Assembly: GCA_002403115.1 (NCBI GenBank)
Contig: DHHE01000103.1
Location: forward strand, 1 to 6,272
Source of the DNA: a bacterium UBP2_UBA4780
GTDB lineage: Bacteria > Edwardsbacteria > AC1 > EtOH8
Reading direction: 5' to 3'
DNA: 6,272 bases
The notes under the pieces are model-generated. The model saw nothing but the letters and a program-made list of their open reading frames with translations. It was not told the origin of the DNA and did not search any database. This document shows positions 1 through 6,072 of this stretch, piece by piece. Position 1 is the stretch's first letter, and each line of letters opens with the position of its first letter. Position numbers and translations under genes: made by a program.

Positions 1-2
1 TT

Positions 3-39
3 AAAGTCCGCCTGAGAATGTATCAAATGTGGCGGCTTT
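3..39 (-). terminator. possible intrinsic terminator after the CsgG-like gene
   Basis: Two complementary arms lie at 3-12 (AAAGTCCGCC) and 31-39 (GGCGGCTTT). They form nine pairs with a one-base bulge around an 18-base loop. Read on the minus strand, the hairpin begins about 13 bases after the stop codon at 52-54 and ends in CTTTAA at the window edge. The position suits the end of the minus-strand gene. However, the loop is long and the U-tract is short and cut off by the window edge, so this is a weak call. Confidence 0.33.
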
Positions 40-51
40 GCTTTTGTGTCC

Positions 52-909
52 CTATTCAACCTCGAAAGACACCCTGAACCGGCTATTGGCCGTCTTGCCG
101 GTCTTGTCCGCTGTCCCGAAGGAATAAACGCCGTCGCCCGGGATCTCGAAACTGTATCCGCCTATGAACTGCTTCGCTTCCCGGCCCTTGACGTAGAAAT
201 TCAGGGTGAGGTCCTGGGATTCGTAATTGGGCACGGCCAGCCTGGCGTTCCATTCCCCCCATCCGGTGCGCTTGGTGACGACGGCGCTGTCGACCGCCTG
301 GTTGTCGACCAGCAGCACGGCCATCACCGCCGACTTCCTGGGGATCTTGATCGCCCAGTTGACGTCCCCCTCCGTCAGCACCAGCACCAGCCTCTGGGGT
401 CCTGACGGGCGGGCGACGTTCACCTCCCTGCCGGTCAAGACGGTCAGCAGCCTCTCCACCAGGCCATAATAGGCCTTGCTGACCGCCACGTCGTTGCCGG
501 CGTCGGCCTCGCCGGATTCCGAGAAAGCCAGCTCGCTGTTCTCGACCCTGACCGCCTTGAGGGTCATGTGGACGGTGCCGGAGGCGACATCGACCGACCC
601 GAAGACGATCTTGTCGACATTCAGGTTCTTCCCCAGCTCTACCGCGGTGGCTACGTCGGTGGCTCCGGTCTGTTGGAGTTTCTGTTCCTTGAAGACTTGG
701 TCCTTCTCCTTGCGCTCCACCACCCTGACGCCCGGCTGCTTCAGCAGCTCGGCTTCCAGAAGACCGACTATCCTGGCGGAGATCAACTTGGCCCTTTCCC
801 CCTCCGATCTGACCTCCCCCACGGTTATCCGCTGCTGTTCCTGGGCGCCCAGCGGCGGGGCAAAGCCGGCGAAAACCGCGGCCATAAGGGGAAAAATCCG
901 TAGGATCAT
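52..909 (-). CDS. exported CsgG/TolB-N-like protein with unrecognised C-terminal domain
   Basis: The product has 285 residues, and I do not recognise a specific gene. Residues 1-22 look like a type I signal peptide: Arg4, a hydrophobic core and a likely LGA|QE cleavage site. There is no lipobox cysteine, unlike CsgG itself. Residues about 27-135 match the CsgG/FlgO/TolB-N type fold. The hallmarks are a helix (KLISARIVGLLEAELLKQ), VRVVERKEKDQVFKEQKLQQ at 61-80, then TGATD, ELGKNLNVDKIVFGSV and a strand pair that follows. Such domains sit in the periplasm or at the outer membrane and often act as assembly or accessory factors. Residues about 172-285 appear beta-rich, with conserved-looking aromatics (NWAIKIP, GWGEWNARL, FIGGYSFEIP), and match no family I can name. 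I chose the ATG at 909 because GAGGG lies five bases upstream. An in-frame TTG at 921 overlaps that site and has none of its own. Its own promoter (944-973) suggests expression independent of the ABC-F gene upstream. The exact role is unknown. Confidence 0.85.
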   Translation of the reverse strand: MILRIFPLMAAVFAGFAPPLGAQEQQRITVGEVRSEGERAKLISARIVGLLEAELLKQPGVRVVERKEKDQVFKEQKLQQTGATDVATAVELGKNLNVDKIVFGSVDVASGTVHMTLKAVRVENSELAFSESGEADAGNDVAVSKAYYGLVERLLTVLTGREVNVARPSGPQRLVLVLTEGDVNWAIKIPRKSAVMAVLLVDNQAVDSAVVTKRTGWGEWNARLAVPNYESQDLTLNFYVKGREAKQFIGGYSFEIPGDGVYSFGTADKTGKTANSRFRVSFEVE

Positions 910-914
910 GATGT

Positions 915-919
915 CCCTC
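915..919 (-). promoter_or_regulatory. Shine-Dalgarno site fixing the start of the CsgG-like gene
   Basis: The minus strand reads GAGGG at 919-915, followed by ACATC and then ATG at 909-907, a five-base spacing. This supports the ATG at 909 over the TTG at 921-919, whose last base is part of the site. Confidence 0.75.
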
Positions 920-943
920 AAAAAGGATTGCTTTGTTGGCTTG

Positions 944-973
944 ATTGTATCCGAAACGGCCGGTCGCTGTCAA
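944..973 (-). promoter_or_regulatory. sigma70-type promoter for the CsgG-like gene
   Basis: On the minus strand a perfect TTGACA (-35, at 973-968) is followed by an 18-base spacer and TACAAT (-10, at 949-944, five of six consensus bases). Transcription would start near 937, giving a leader of roughly 28 bases that contains the GAGGG site. The -35 box overlaps the TGA stop of the ABC-F gene (972-970), so the promoter is packed into the end of that coding sequence. It is read from sequence only. Confidence 0.7.
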
Positions 974-2937
974 TCGCTGCCGAGCGGGGCGTCGCCGCCG
1001 GGTTGGCCGCGGGCTCCATCTGAATGACAGCACTCCCACCGGTCGTAGAGCCTGGCCAGCTCCTCCCGGTTGGCCTGGAACTCGTTCATCAGCTCCTTCA
1101 TCCTCTCCCCTTTCGAATAGACCCCAGGGTCGGCCAGGTCCGATTCCAGCTCCCTTTGCCTCTCCTCCAGCTTGTGGATCCGCTCCTCCAGCTCCTGCAC
1201 CTGCCGCTGCCTCTTCCGGCCCGCAGCCTCGGAATCGGCCTTCCTCCTCTTGGCCTCCCTCCAGTCATCCTTCACCGCCGACACGGCCCCGGGTTTTTTT
1301 GTCTGGACATTGTTGTCCGGTGGCTGTAGCTGTTGTTTTTTCCACATGTAATCGGTGTAGTTGCCCGGATAAATCCTGATCCCCTGGTCCGACACATCGA
1401 CCACGGCGTCGGCCACCCGGTCCATCAGATAGCGGTCGTGGGTAACCAGCACCAGCGTCCCCCGATAATCCCGCAGCGCCTGTTCCAGTATGATCTTGCT
1501 GGACAGGTCCAGGTGGTTGGTGGGCTCGTCCATGACCAGCAGATTTGCCGGGGTCATCAGAATTTTACATAGGGCCAGGCGCGACTTCTCGCCTCCCGAC
1601 AGCACCTTGACTTTCTTGTAAACGGCGTCGCCCGGGAACAAAAAGGCCCCCAGGACGGTCCGCGCCTGCTCCTGCCTTAAGTCCGGCACTGCTTGTTCGA
1701 TGGTCTCCAGCACGGTCAGGCCGTGGTCCAGCATCTCGGCCGTCTGCTGGGCGTAGTAGGCGATGTGGACGTCCGGATGCTGGACCCGCTCGCCCGAGAA
1801 AGAGGCGTCCTGTCCGGCCAGTATCCGCATCAGGGTGGTCTTGCCCGCTCCGTTGACCCCGGTCAGGGCCACCTTCTGCCCGCGGCCCACCAGCAGGTCG
1901 ATTCCCGATAAAACCGTTTTCTTCCCGTAGCTTTTGGTCAGCCCTTTGAGCTCCACCAGCCGCTTGCCCGAGTGGGGCGGCTCGGGCAATCGCAACCGCA
2001 CCGACCTGGGGTCGGAGGGGATCTCTATCCGCTCCGCCAGCAGCCGATCCAGCATCCTCTCCCGGCTGGTGACCATGGCCCGCTTGATGTAGTTGCCCTT
2101 CCACCGGGCGATGAACTCCCTGACGTGCCCGATCTCCTTGGCCTGCTGCCCCTGCCGCTTGACCAGCTGGTCCCGGCGCTTCTCTTTCTCCTCCAGGTAC
2201 CCGGTGTAGTTGGTGTGATACGCCGAGAACCTCCCCAGCTCCAGCTCGCAGACCTTGCTCACCGTCCGGTCCACGAAGTAGCGGTCGTGGGAGATGACGG
2301 CCACCGCCCCCTTGAATCCTTTGAGGAAAGACTCCACGAAGTCCATGGCCTCGATGTCCAGGTGGTTGGTGGGCTCGTCCAGAAAAAGATAGGAGGGCTC
2401 GGACAGGAGCAATTTGGCCAGGGCCAGCCGCATCTGCCATCCCCCGGAGAATGTCTCCACCCGTTTGCCGAGATCCCCGGCCGCGAAACCCAGGCCCTGC
2501 AGAACCTCCCTGGTACTGGCCTCCAGCTGGTAGCCGTCGTGCTGCTCGAAAAGGCTCGACAGCTCTCCGTAACGCTCCAGCACCGCCGGGCATTCCGGAT
2601 CGTCCGGCGGCATTGCGGCCAGAGCGGCCGAAAGCTCGTCCGCCTCGTCCTTGAGCGCCAGCCTGTCCCCGAAAGCCGTCAGGGCCTCGTCCAGCACCGT
2701 CCTCCCGCCCAGCACCACTTCTTCCTGCGGCAGGTAGCCCATCCTGGCCCGGCGGGACTTGACCACCTGGCCCCCGGTGGGGAAAAACAAGCCCAAGGCG
2801 ATCTTGAACAAAGTGGTCTTGCCGGCCCCGTTGGGGCCGACCAGGGCCACCCGTTCCCCCAGTCCTATGTTCCAGGTCAGATCGCGGAACAGGTATTCCT
2901 CGCCGAACCGGACGGTTATGTTGGCCAGCCTGATCAT
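970..2937 (-). CDS. ABC-F family ATPase (YheS/YdiF-like translation factor)
   Basis: The protein has 655 residues, two ABC ATPase domains and no membrane segment. ABC-F proteins bind the ribosomal E site and act on stalled or idle ribosomes in the cytoplasm. Domain 1 has Walker A GPNGAGKTT (34-42), signature FSGGW (163-167) and Walker B LFLDEPTNHLD with Glu188. Domain 2 has Walker A GVNGAGKTT (360-368), signature LSGGE (446-450) and Walker B LVMDEPTNHLD with Glu471. Both catalytic glutamates and both HDRY H-loops are present, so both sites look active. The linker between domains (about 243-307) is charged and helical, including FIARWKGNYIKRAMVTSRER. It is the P-site-tRNA-contacting region and has no obvious extension of the kind seen in resistance ABC-F proteins, so a housekeeping role is more likely. 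Residues about 560-635 form a charged coiled coil like the C-terminal domain of YheS and Uup. The start is ATG 2937, where homology to the family begins (MIRLANITVRFGEE). No Shine-Dalgarno site precedes it. A TTG 24 codons upstream would add an unrelated tail. Confidence 0.93.
   Translation of the reverse strand: MIRLANITVRFGEEYLFRDLTWNIGLGERVALVGPNGAGKTTLFKIALGLFFPTGGQVVKSRRARMGYLPQEEVVLGGRTVLDEALTAFGDRLALKDEADELSAALAAMPPDDPECPAVLERYGELSSLFEQHDGYQLEASTREVLQGLGFAAGDLGKRVETFSGGWQMRLALAKLLLSEPSYLFLDEPTNHLDIEAMDFVESFLKGFKGAVAVISHDRYFVDRTVSKVCELELGRFSAYHTNYTGYLEEKEKRRDQLVKRQGQQAKEIGHVREFIARWKGNYIKRAMVTSRERMLDRLLAERIEIPSDPRSVRLRLPEPPHSGKRLVELKGLTKSYGKKTVLSGIDLLVGRGQKVALTGVNGAGKTTLMRILAGQDASFSGERVQHPDVHIAYYAQQTAEMLDHGLTVLETIEQAVPDLRQEQARTVLGAFLFPGDAVYKKVKVLSGGEKSRLALCKILMTPANLLVMDEPTNHLDLSSKIILEQALRDYRGTLVLVTHDRYLMDRVADAVVDVSDQGIRIYPGNYTDYMWKKQQLQPPDNNVQTKKPGAVSAVKDDWREAKRRKADSEAAGRKRQRQVQELEERIHKLEERQRELESDLADPGVYSKGERMKELMNEFQANREELARLYDRWECCHSDGARGQPGGDAPLGSD
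1507..1532. repeat. 26-base direct repeat, copy 1 (second DEPTNHLD motif of the ABC-F gene)
   Basis: This stretch is identical to 2356-2381. It encodes the Walker B/D-loop peptide DEPTNHLD of the second ATPase domain on the minus strand. The identity reflects the internal duplication of the ABC-F protein combined with the same codon choice, not a mobile element. Confidence 0.8.
2356..2381. repeat. 26-base direct repeat, copy 2 (first DEPTNHLD motif of the ABC-F gene)
   Basis: Identical to 1507-1532. It encodes DEPTNHLD of the first ATPase domain. The copies lie about 850 bases apart in the same orientation and reading frame. Confidence 0.8.
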
Positions 2938-2954
2938 TTTATTGGATATTATGC

Positions 2955-2982
2955 TTGACTTTAATGGCTTTTGGTGTATTAT
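2955..2982 (+). promoter_or_regulatory. sigma70-type promoter for the secreted nuclease gene
   Basis: TTGACT (2955-2960) and TATTAT (2977-2982) are separated by 16 bases, and each hexamer matches five of six consensus positions. Transcription would start near 2989, about 23 bases before the ATG at 3013, leaving room for the GAAGG site. Its -10 box shares bases 2981-2982 with the -10 of the opposing promoter. Confidence 0.6.
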
Positions 2983-3009
2983 TATATATAATGAATGTGC
3001 TGAAGGCAA
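2981..3009 (-). promoter_or_regulatory. sigma70-type promoter for the ABC-F gene
   Basis: On the minus strand TTGCCT (3009-3004, four of six consensus bases) is followed by a 17-base spacer and a perfect TATAAT (2986-2981). The expected start is near 2974, giving a leader of about 37 AT-rich bases before ATG 2937. The -35 box overlaps the ribosome binding site of the opposing nuclease gene. Several TATA-like hexamers occur in this AT-rich block, so the exact -10 is uncertain. Confidence 0.5.
3002..3006 (+). promoter_or_regulatory. Shine-Dalgarno site of the nuclease gene
   Basis: GAAGG lies six bases before the ATG at 3013. It supports that start, which also places a complete signal peptide at the N-terminus. 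Confidence 0.6.
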
Positions 3010-3012
3010 GAT

Positions 3013-4158
3013 ATGCGGCCCGTAAAAAGTAAAATACTATATGTGGTGTCCGGGGCCGTCATGCTGGCGGTTCTGGGTGCGAACGCCGTCGCCGGGACGG
3101 TGCCGCCGGACTCGACGATCTTCCCGGGCCTGAAGGGTGCCCAGCTGATGGACAGCTTGGAACTTCGTTTCAGGGCTTCCTCGAACTTGGGTTACGACGC
3201 TGCCCGGGACACGCTATACGGCAAGATCGACAAGGATCCCGCAGATTCTCTTCGCTGCATATACAGCGGTTATGCCGTCTACATGCAGGCGGGACAGGAC
3301 CCAAGCACCTGGGCGTACGACCACGGCCTCGACTGCGAGCACACCTGGCCCCAATCCTCGTTCAATCAATCGGGTCTGCCCCGGGCCGACATGCATCACC
3401 TCTACGCCTGCCAGCGCTCTCCGGTGAGCGTCAACGGCGACCGCGGGGATTCGCCTTTTAGCGAGATCCCGGACGGGGAGACCGACTATTGGTATTACCG
3501 CGCGATAAAAACAAGCACACCGCCTGATCCCGCGATAAGGGACCAGTACAGCGAATTAGACAACGCAAGCGGCGGGAGCTGGGAGGTCCGCGAACAATGG
3601 GCGGGCAATGTCTCCCGCGGGCTCTTTTATTTCTACAACATGTACCGGAATTCCCATCCTGCCGTCGAGACCTGGTGGCAGGGGCAGCTGCCATATGTCT
3701 ACGATCTCCTGGCCTGGCACGTCGAGGACCCGGCCGACGCCCCTGAGATCGCCCGGACGAAAAAGATCGCGACATACCAGCAGGGCAAGGTCAATCCCTA
3801 CATACTTGACAGCACCCTGGTCCGCCGGGCCTACTTCCCCAACATGGGGGTGGAAGGCGGCCCGGGGGCGCTGGCTTCAGGCGCCAGATTGCTGGGCAAT
3901 GTGCCCAACCCGTTCCAGGGTTCCACCGTTATCCTCTACAGCCTTCCGGGCCCCGGCCGGGCCGAGGTGGTCATCTACAACGTCCTGGGCCTGGAGGTGG
4001 CCCGGCTGGCCGCGTCCTCGTCCGGCCAGGGAGAGCGTTCAATAGCCTGGAATGCCCGGAGTTCCGGCGGTCAGCCCCAGCCGCCTGGCATTTACTTCTA
4101 CCAGCTTAAGGTCGGCGGCGTCCCGGCCGCCACCCGGAGGATGCTGCTGGTCAGGTAA
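3013..4158 (+). CDS. secreted endonuclease I family nuclease with C-terminal sorting-like domain
   Basis: The product has 381 residues. Residues 1-27 form a signal peptide: Arg/Lys at 2-7, a hydrophobic stretch, and AVA|GT as likely cleavage. Residues about 38-278 match the endonuclease I family (EndA/Vvn type, beta-beta-alpha-metal fold), which cuts DNA or RNA nonspecifically with a divalent metal. The core is visible: CEHTWPQS with Glu109 and His110 (the metal ligand and general base in Vvn), DMHHL at 126-130, and NGDRGDSPF with Asn141 in the position of the second metal ligand. LLAWHVEDPAD (232-242) and NPYILD (261-266) are also typical of the family. Residues about 292-381 are a FlgD-like/type IX-style C-terminal module: GNVPNPF (295-301), YNVLGLEV (322-329) and PGIYFYQLKVGG (358-369), ending MLLVR. 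This points to export and surface anchoring or release. The gene stands alone, divergent from the ABC-F gene and followed by a terminator. A nutrient- or biofilm-DNA-degrading role is an inference. No key residue appears to be missing. Confidence 0.92.
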   Translation: MRPVKSKILYVVSGAVMLAVLGANAVAGTVPPDSTIFPGLKGAQLMDSLELRFRASSNLGYDAARDTLYGKIDKDPADSLRCIYSGYAVYMQAGQDPSTWAYDHGLDCEHTWPQSSFNQSGLPRADMHHLYACQRSPVSVNGDRGDSPFSEIPDGETDYWYYRAIKTSTPPDPAIRDQYSELDNASGGSWEVREQWAGNVSRGLFYFYNMYRNSHPAVETWWQGQLPYVYDLLAWHVEDPADAPEIARTKKIATYQQGKVNPYILDSTLVRRAYFPNMGVEGGPGALASGARLLGNVPNPFQGSTVILYSLPGPGRAEVVIYNVLGLEVARLAASSSGQGERSIAWNARSSGGQPQPPGIYFYQLKVGGVPAATRRMLLVR

Positions 4159-4178
4159 AATCCCATGTATTTATGGTT

Positions 4179-4205
4179 AAGGCGGCTGTGTTGGCCGCCT
4201 TTCTT
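4179..4205 (+). terminator. intrinsic terminator after the nuclease gene
   Basis: Arms AAGGCGGC (4179-4186) and GCCGCCTT (4194-4201) pair perfectly over eight bases around a seven-base loop, followed by TTCTTCATTT. It starts 20 bases after the nuclease stop codon. On the minus strand the same hairpin would lie about 60 bases past the end of the exporter gene, but only TTAACC follows it there. It could act as a weaker shared terminator for the convergent pair. The remaining sequence up to 4257 holds no gene or clear signal. Confidence 0.85.
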
Positions 4206-4257
4206 CATTTCCGGTGAACAAGAATGATGCGCGGCGGGACCGCACCACCCTTCCCGT

Positions 4258-6072
4258 TCATCCGCCGCCGTTCCCGTTCTCCTGCATCTTCTCCCGCTCC
4301 CGCAGGGTCACGTAGTACCCGTTCCGGGCCATCAGCTCCGCGTGCGAGCCCTGTTCCGCGATCTTCCCGTCCTTGAGCACCACGATCAGGTCGGCCCGCT
4401 CGATGGTCGATGTGCGGTGGGAGACGATGAGGCAGGTGACCCGCGGCAGTTTCTCCGCCAATTCCCGCCAGACCAGGGCTTCGGTGGTGGCGTCCAGGGC
4501 CGAGGTGATGTCGTCCAGGATCAGCGCCTTGGGGTGCCCGGCCGCAATCCGCTCCACAATGGCCCGGGCCAGGCTGGCCCGTTGCTTCTGGCCGCCGGAC
4601 AGGGACAGGCCCCGCTGGCCGACCTTGGTGTCGTAGCCCTGGGCGAACCCGGCCACCTCACTGTCGAGCTGGGAGGTCCGGCTGGCGGCCATCGCCCGTT
4701 CCTGGTCCACGTCCGGCCGGTGGAAGATGAGGTTGTTGATCACCGTTTCCGAGAACAGCAGCGCCTCCTGGGGGGCGTAGCCGAACAGGGATCTCAGTTC
4801 CGCCAGACGCATCTCCCGTATGTCCCGGCCGTCGATGGTGATCCGGCCGGCGCTGGGGTCCTGGAACCTCATCAGCAGCCCGGCAACCGTGCTCTTGCCG
4901 CTGCCCACCCCGCCCATCAGGGCCACCCGCTGCCCCCTGCCCACCGAGAGCGAGACGCCCTCCAGCACCGGCTTGCCGCCGTATCCAAAGGACACGTCCT
5001 CGAACCGTATCTCGCGTTCGAAGACGGCCGGAATGCCCGCAGGGGGATCCCCGACCTCGGGCTTCTCGTCAAGCAGTTCCCTCACCCGCCCGTAGGACAC
5101 CGCCGCCCTCTTTCCCGACATGAAGAAGTTTCCCATGTTCCACAGCGGCTCTATCAGCATCACCGAGTAGGTGGTGAAGGCCACGAAGCTTCCCAGGGAG
5201 AGCTTGCCCCTGATCACCAGGTACCCGCCGACCAGCAGCACCACCATCACCCCGGCCTGATTGATGAAGGAATTGAAGGCGTTGAAAAAGCCTTCGGCCT
5301 TGATGCTGCGCAGCTCGGCCCCGATGCGGTCGTTCATCACCGCCCCGAAGCGCTCCCTCTGGTGGGCCTGCCGGTTGTAGACCTTGAGCACCCGGATGCC
5401 GGACAGGCCGGCCTCCAGGAAGTCGTTTACCGCCGAGATGGCCTGCTGCAGCCCCCGGTAGCGCCGCTCGAACCCCCGCTCCCCGACCACGAAAGCCGCC
5501 ATGATGAACGGCATCGGCAGCAGCGACAGCAGGGCCAGGGCCAGGTTCATCCGCGCCATGACGATCATCACGAAGCTGAAGACGAAAAGGCCCTGGAGCG
5601 CCCGGAAAACCCCGGAGCAGGTGTACCACGAGAGCTTCTCCCCCAGGTCGTCGGTCAGCCTGGTGATCAGGTCGCCGGTCCGGTGCCGGGTGAAGAAGCC
5701 CGGCCCCATGGCGGTCAGGTGCCTGAATATCCGGTTGCGCAGCTCGGCGTCGATGTTCATGTTGGTCCAGCCCCGGGTTGACATCAGCACCCAGTTGAGA
5801 ACCGCGGCGCTGCCCCCCAGGATCAGCAGGAACAGGACGTTGCGGTTGATCTCGTGCGCCTTGGCCCCGCCCCGCAGGCCGTCCACCACCAGCTTGAAGA
5901 AAACAGGATAGCTTATGGCCAGGGCCGTATAGACCATGGTCATGGACACCAGGGCCGCCAGCCTCATGGGGTGCTTGGACCAGTACTCGGCCGCCCAGCC
6001 GAACACCAGTTTCAGGCTTCCCGTATCCTTGATTTCAGTCTTTTCCTCTGTCAGCATTTTTCCATGCCTCAT
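4258..6072 (-). CDS. ABC exporter subunit (TMD-NBD), degenerate Walker B, MdlA/MdlB-like
   Basis: This 604-residue half-transporter fuses a type IV (ABC exporter) membrane domain to an ATPase domain. Six hydrophobic segments lie at about 37-60, 79-97, 152-174, 175-196, 262-287 and 293-315. The NBD (about 355-590) shows Walker A GGVGSGKST (387-395), Q-loop Gln435, X-loop-like VGQRG (484-488), signature LSGGQ (491-495), Walker B LILDD (517-521), D-loop SALD (524-527) and H-loop His552. The residue after the Walker B Asp, normally the catalytic Glu, is Asp521. This is the pattern of the degenerate subunit of heterodimeric exporters such as TM287/288. The upstream gene ends in a second exporter NBD and overlaps this one by a single base (TGATG), so the pair is probably co-translated and assembles in the inner membrane. 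The substrate (lipid, drug or peptide) cannot be told from sequence. The start is ATG 6072 because of the stop/start coupling. ATG 6057 (MLTEEK), with GAGG nine bases upstream, is an equally credible alternative. Confidence 0.92.
   Translation of the reverse strand: MRHGKMLTEEKTEIKDTGSLKLVFGWAAEYWSKHPMRLAALVSMTMVYTALAISYPVFFKLVVDGLRGGAKAHEINRNVLFLLILGGSAAVLNWVLMSTRGWTNMNIDAELRNRIFRHLTAMGPGFFTRHRTGDLITRLTDDLGEKLSWYTCSGVFRALQGLFVFSFVMIVMARMNLALALLSLLPMPFIMAAFVVGERGFERRYRGLQQAISAVNDFLEAGLSGIRVLKVYNRQAHQRERFGAVMNDRIGAELRSIKAEGFFNAFNSFINQAGVMVVLLVGGYLVIRGKLSLGSFVAFTTYSVMLIEPLWNMGNFFMSGKRAAVSYGRVRELLDEKPEVGDPPAGIPAVFEREIRFEDVSFGYGGKPVLEGVSLSVGRGQRVALMGGVGSGKSTVAGLLMRFQDPSAGRITIDGRDIREMRLAELRSLFGYAPQEALLFSETVINNLIFHRPDVDQERAMAASRTSQLDSEVAGFAQGYDTKVGQRGLSLSGGQKQRASLARAIVERIAAGHPKALILDDITSALDATTEALVWRELAEKLPRVTCLIVSHRTSTIERADLIVVLKDGKIAEQGSHAELMARNGYYVTLREREKMQENGNGGG

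Noticed and set aside
910..921. TTG start at 921 for the CsgG-like gene
   Set aside because: The TTG overlaps the GAGGG site that serves the ATG at 909 and has no ribosome binding site of its own.
83..1039. A 318-codon minus-strand frame over the CsgG-like gene
   Set aside because: Arg/Gly/Gln-rich shadow of the real frame. It would also overlap the end of the ABC-F gene, and it has no domain or signal peptide.
1972..2958. Long plus-strand and alternative minus-strand (1565-2593) open frames over the ABC-F gene
   Set aside because: Low-complexity Pro/Gly/Arg translations with no motif; they overlap a clear two-domain ABC-F protein.
2985..2992. TATATAAT as the -10 box of the nuclease promoter
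   Set aside because: It would sit 26 bases or so from the TTGACT, far outside the usual spacing. TATTAT at 2977-2982 has a normal spacing of 16.
2938..3009. N-terminal extension of the ABC-F protein by 24 residues from a TTG
   Set aside because: The added peptide is unrelated to ABC-F N-termini, and the codons lie in the divergent promoter region, upstream of the likely transcript start.
3576..4680. A 15-base identical stretch at 3576-3590 and 4666-4680 (GAGCTGGGAGGTCCG)
   Set aside because: The copies fall in unrelated genes read on opposite strands, with no flanking similarity or further copies. Chance in a GC-biased sequence is enough.
4342..5781. A 479-codon open frame on the plus strand opposite the ABC exporter gene
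   Set aside because: It is a GC-rich antisense frame: its translation is rich in Pro, Gly, His, Arg and Gln, with no recognisable domain. The minus strand encodes an unmistakable exporter over the same bases.
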